7,758 bases of DNA from Bacillota bacterium (GTDB lineage: Bacteria; Bacillota; Clostridia; Christensenellales; Aristaeellaceae), in NCBI GenBank assembly GCA_023392395.1, contig JAEVZE010000274.1, positions 1 to 7,758 of the forward strand, given 5' to 3'. This document shows, piece by piece, positions 5,698 through 7,758 of this stretch (within the stretch, counting starts at the first letter, position 1; every line of letters begins with the position of its first letter). The position numbers and the translations under genes were made by a program. Under the pieces are notes generated by a model. The model was not told the DNA's origin. It searched no databases and saw only the letters and a program-made list of their open reading frames with translations.

Positions 5698-7599
5698 ATG
5701 CGGGATGGGTTTGTGCGCCTGGCGGTCGGTACGCCCGCGGTCAGGGTGGGGGATACAAACGGAAATATGAACGCGGCCATCGCCCTGATGCGGGAGGCCG
5801 CCGAGGTGGGCGCAAAAGTACTGACGCTGCCGGAACTGTGCCTGACGGGTTACACCTCCGGCGACCTGTTTTTGCAAAAGACCCTGCGGGAAGGCGCGCT
5901 GGAGGCGCTTAAAGGAATTGTGGACTTCAGCCGCGACCTGGACCTGATGACCGTGGTGGGCTTGCCGCTGGAGGTGGAAAACCGGCTCTTCAACGTGGCC
6001 GCCGTGGTCAAGGATGGGCGCATCCTGGGCATCGTGCCCAAGCGCAATCCGCCCAACTACGGAGAATTCTACGAGTTGCGCCACTTCACGCCCGGGCCGC
6101 GGCAGGCACGGCCCTTGCGCATCTTGGGCTGGGATGTGCCCTATGGCGGCGACCTTCTGTTCGTTTGCGAGGACATGCCGGAATTCAAGGTGGGCGTGGA
6201 GGTGTGCGAGGATCTGTGGGTGCCCGACGCACCCTCGACAGGTCACGCGCTGGCCGGTGCGACGGTGCTTTGCAACCCGTCCGCCAGCGACGAGACCATC
6301 GGCAAGGCCGCATACCGGGAACTGCTTTTGAAGAGCCAATCTGCGCGCCTGATCGCGGCATACCTGTACGCCGACGCGGGCCAGGGCGAATCCTCCACCG
6401 ACATGGTATACGCCGGGCACAACCTGATCGCCGAAAACGGTGCGATTTTGGCTCAGTCGAAGATGTACGAGCCTGGGCTCACAATGGCCGACGCGGATTT
6501 GCAATATTTGTTTTCAGAGCGTTTGCGCATGAATACCTTCGGCGCGAGGGAAAATACCCACGCGAAGGTACCCTTCGTCACCGCCGTGCAGGAAACCCGG
6601 ATCCGCCGTTTTGTCGACCCCGCGCCCTTTGTGCCCTCCGACAGGGCGGAGCGCGACCAGCGCTGCGAGCAGATCCTCGCAATCCAGGTAAACGGCCTGA
6701 CGCAAAGGCTTCGCCACATCGGCTGCAAGAGCGCGGTGGTGGGTGTGTCCGGCGGACTGGATTCGACGCTTGCGCTGATCGTCGCGGCGAGGGCGTTCCG
6801 GAAGCTGGGGTTGCCGCTGGAGGGGCTGGCCGCGGTCACGATGCCCTGCTTCGGCACCACCAAACGTACCCATGACAATGCACTGAAGCTGGCCAGGGGG
6901 TTCGGCGCGAAGCTGATCGAGGTGGACATCACGAAGTCCGTCCGGCAGCACCTGGAGGACATCGGCCACGACGAGGCGGTACACGACGTTACGTATGAAA
7001 ACGCGCAGGCGCGGGAGCGTACGCAGGTGCTGATGGACCTAAGCAATAAGCTGGGTGGCATCGTGATCGGCACAGGCGACCTGAGCGAACTGGCGCTGGG
7101 CTGGGCCACCTACAACGGCGACCACATGTCGATGTACGGCGTCAACATGTCGGTACCCAAGACGCTGGTCAGACACCTGGTCTCCTACGCAGCCGACCAC
7201 GCGGAGAGTGAGGAGCTCACAGACGCGCTCCGGGACGTTCTGGATACGCCCGTAAGCCCCGAGCTGCTGCCACCTGTGGACGGCGTGATCTCCCAGAAGA
7301 CCGAAGACATCGTAGGACCCTATGAACTGCACGACTTCTTCCTGTACCACCTGCTGCGCCGGATGGCCAAGCCCGCGAAGATCCTGCGGCTGGCAAACAT
7401 CGCGTTTCAGGACGTGTACGACGAGGCGACCATCGAGAAGTGGCTGCGCGTGTTTTTGAAGCGGTTCTTCCAGAATCAGTTCAAGCGCTCGTGCATCCCG
7501 GACGGGCCCAAAGTGGGTTCCGTCACCCTGTCGCCCAGGGGTGACTGGCGCATGCCCAGCGACGCGGACAGCGACTTATGGCTTAGGAGTTTGCAATAA
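5698..7599 (+). CDS. nadE: Glutamine-dependent NAD(+) synthase, 633 aa
   Basis: The last enzyme of NAD biosynthesis: it converts nicotinate adenine dinucleotide to NAD with ATP, taking ammonia from glutamine. The N-terminal nitrilase-like glutaminase domain (about 1-300) carries the Glu-Lys-Cys triad as E46 in TLPELCLTGY, K115 in VPKRNPPNYGE and C170 in VEVCEDLW. The C-terminal synthetase domain carries the ATP pyrophosphatase P-loop SGGLDST at 351-357 and the conserved GTGDLSELALGWATYNGDH at 458-476. The length fits the two-domain form, not the ammonia-only short form. The frame opens at ATG 5689, but AAGGA at 5684-5688 touches that codon; ATG 5698 has the same site nine bases upstream and gives MRDGFVRLAV, close to family N-termini, so it is preferred. 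The gene stands alone behind its own promoter, divergent from helD. Both active sites appear intact. Confidence 0.95.
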   Translation: MRDGFVRLAVGTPAVRVGDTNGNMNAAIALMREAAEVGAKVLTLPELCLTGYTSGDLFLQKTLREGALEALKGIVDFSRDLDLMTVVGLPLEVENRLFNVAAVVKDGRILGIVPKRNPPNYGEFYELRHFTPGPRQARPLRILGWDVPYGGDLLFVCEDMPEFKVGVEVCEDLWVPDAPSTGHALAGATVLCNPSASDETIGKAAYRELLLKSQSARLIAAYLYADAGQGESSTDMVYAGHNLIAENGAILAQSKMYEPGLTMADADLQYLFSERLRMNTFGARENTHAKVPFVTAVQETRIRRFVDPAPFVPSDRAERDQRCEQILAIQVNGLTQRLRHIGCKSAVVGVSGGLDSTLALIVAARAFRKLGLPLEGLAAVTMPCFGTTKRTHDNALKLARGFGAKLIEVDITKSVRQHLEDIGHDEAVHDVTYENAQARERTQVLMDLSNKLGGIVIGTGDLSELALGWATYNGDHMSMYGVNMSVPKTLVRHLVSYAADHAESEELTDALRDVLDTPVSPELLPPVDGVISQKTEDIVGPYELHDFFLYHLLRRMAKPAKILRLANIAFQDVYDEATIEKWLRVFLKRFFQNQFKRSCIPDGPKVGSVTLSPRGDWRMPSDADSDLWLRSLQ

Positions 7600-7626
7600 A
7601 TTAACCAAGTTGCTACCGATTCATGC

Positions 7627-7655
7627 ATGTAAGACCAAGTCTTCGGGTATATCAT
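7627..7655 (+). promoter_or_regulatory. Possible promoter for the gene starting at 7705
   Basis: TATCAT at 7650-7655 matches the -10 consensus at five of six positions. ATGTAA at 7627-7632 lies 17 bases upstream and is a poor -35 match. The gap 7600-7704 also holds a small 5-bp stem (AAGAC/GTCTT, 7631-7643) and the palindrome CATGCATG (7622-7629), but no convincing terminator for nadE. This is a weak call. Confidence 0.25.
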
Positions 7656-7704
7656 AACTGCGTGCTTCGAAACCCAGTGCAAACTTGAAGGAGGAGACTT
7701 TCCC

Positions 7705-7758
7705 ATGAAAAAGGCATTGGTTCTGATGATGGTTCTGGCTCTGGTCGCCGTGCTGGCT
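7705..7758 (+). CDS. Start of a secreted or lipoprotein gene, 18 codons visible
   Basis: Only the first 18 residues are present: MKKALVLMMVLALVAVLA, two lysines followed by an unbroken hydrophobic stretch. This is the n- and h-region of a Sec signal peptide, so the product is exported or membrane-anchored. The start is well supported by AGGAGG at 7689-7694, ten bases upstream. In Clostridia such N-termini are common on lipoprotein substrate-binding components of ABC transporters, but the lipobox or cleavage site lies beyond the window and no function can be given. It is separated from nadE by 105 bases and probably has its own promoter. Confidence 0.75.
   Translation, partial: MKKALVLMMVLALVAVLA

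Noticed and set aside
5535..5780. Upstream extension of helD to an ATG at 5780 (795 aa form)
   Set aside because: It crosses a consensus promoter for the same gene, overlaps the nadE coding start on the other strand, and adds about 80 residues with no HelD likeness.
5599..6504. 301-aa open frame on the minus strand across the start of nadE
   Set aside because: It is antisense to a confidently identified gene in GC-rich DNA, has no recognisable domain or ribosome binding site, and overlaps both promoters.

Overview
The window is GC-rich bacterial DNA with strong AGGAGG-type ribosome binding sites, sigma-A-like TATAAT boxes and short intergenic gaps. Together with the protein families (a HelD-type RNA polymerase recycling ATPase, a COG2509 flavoprotein and a glutamine-dependent NAD synthase), this points to a high-GC Firmicute, probably in the Clostridia. 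That placement is inference; no marker gene such as 16S rRNA is present.

Four genes run leftward. From right to left they are helD (5534 to 3393), a 276-base or slightly longer structured gap, a YhiN/BaiN-family flavoprotein (start near 3101, stop at 1875), a COG2509 FAD-dependent oxidoreductase (1864 to 275) only 10 bases further on, and the 5' part of an XTP/dITP pyrophosphatase (from 205, running off the left edge). To the right, nadE (5698 to 7599) runs rightward from a promoter back to back with that of helD. After a 105-base gap, a new gene with a secretion signal begins at 7705 and runs off the right edge.

The protein content is mostly housekeeping: NAD synthesis, two flavoproteins of unknown substrate, nucleotide-pool sanitation and RNA polymerase recycling. 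I see no mobile element, CRISPR array, tRNA, rRNA or defence system.

The part not explained by genes is the gap between helD and the YhiN-like gene. About 220 bases (3143-3361) are closed at both ends by a complementary pair and hold three long hairpins and one tetraloop hairpin. A further hairpin lies between this unit and the helD stop codon. This looks like a compact structured RNA (leader, 3' UTR or independent small RNA) and is the item most worth checking here. I could not assign it to a known RNA class by eye.
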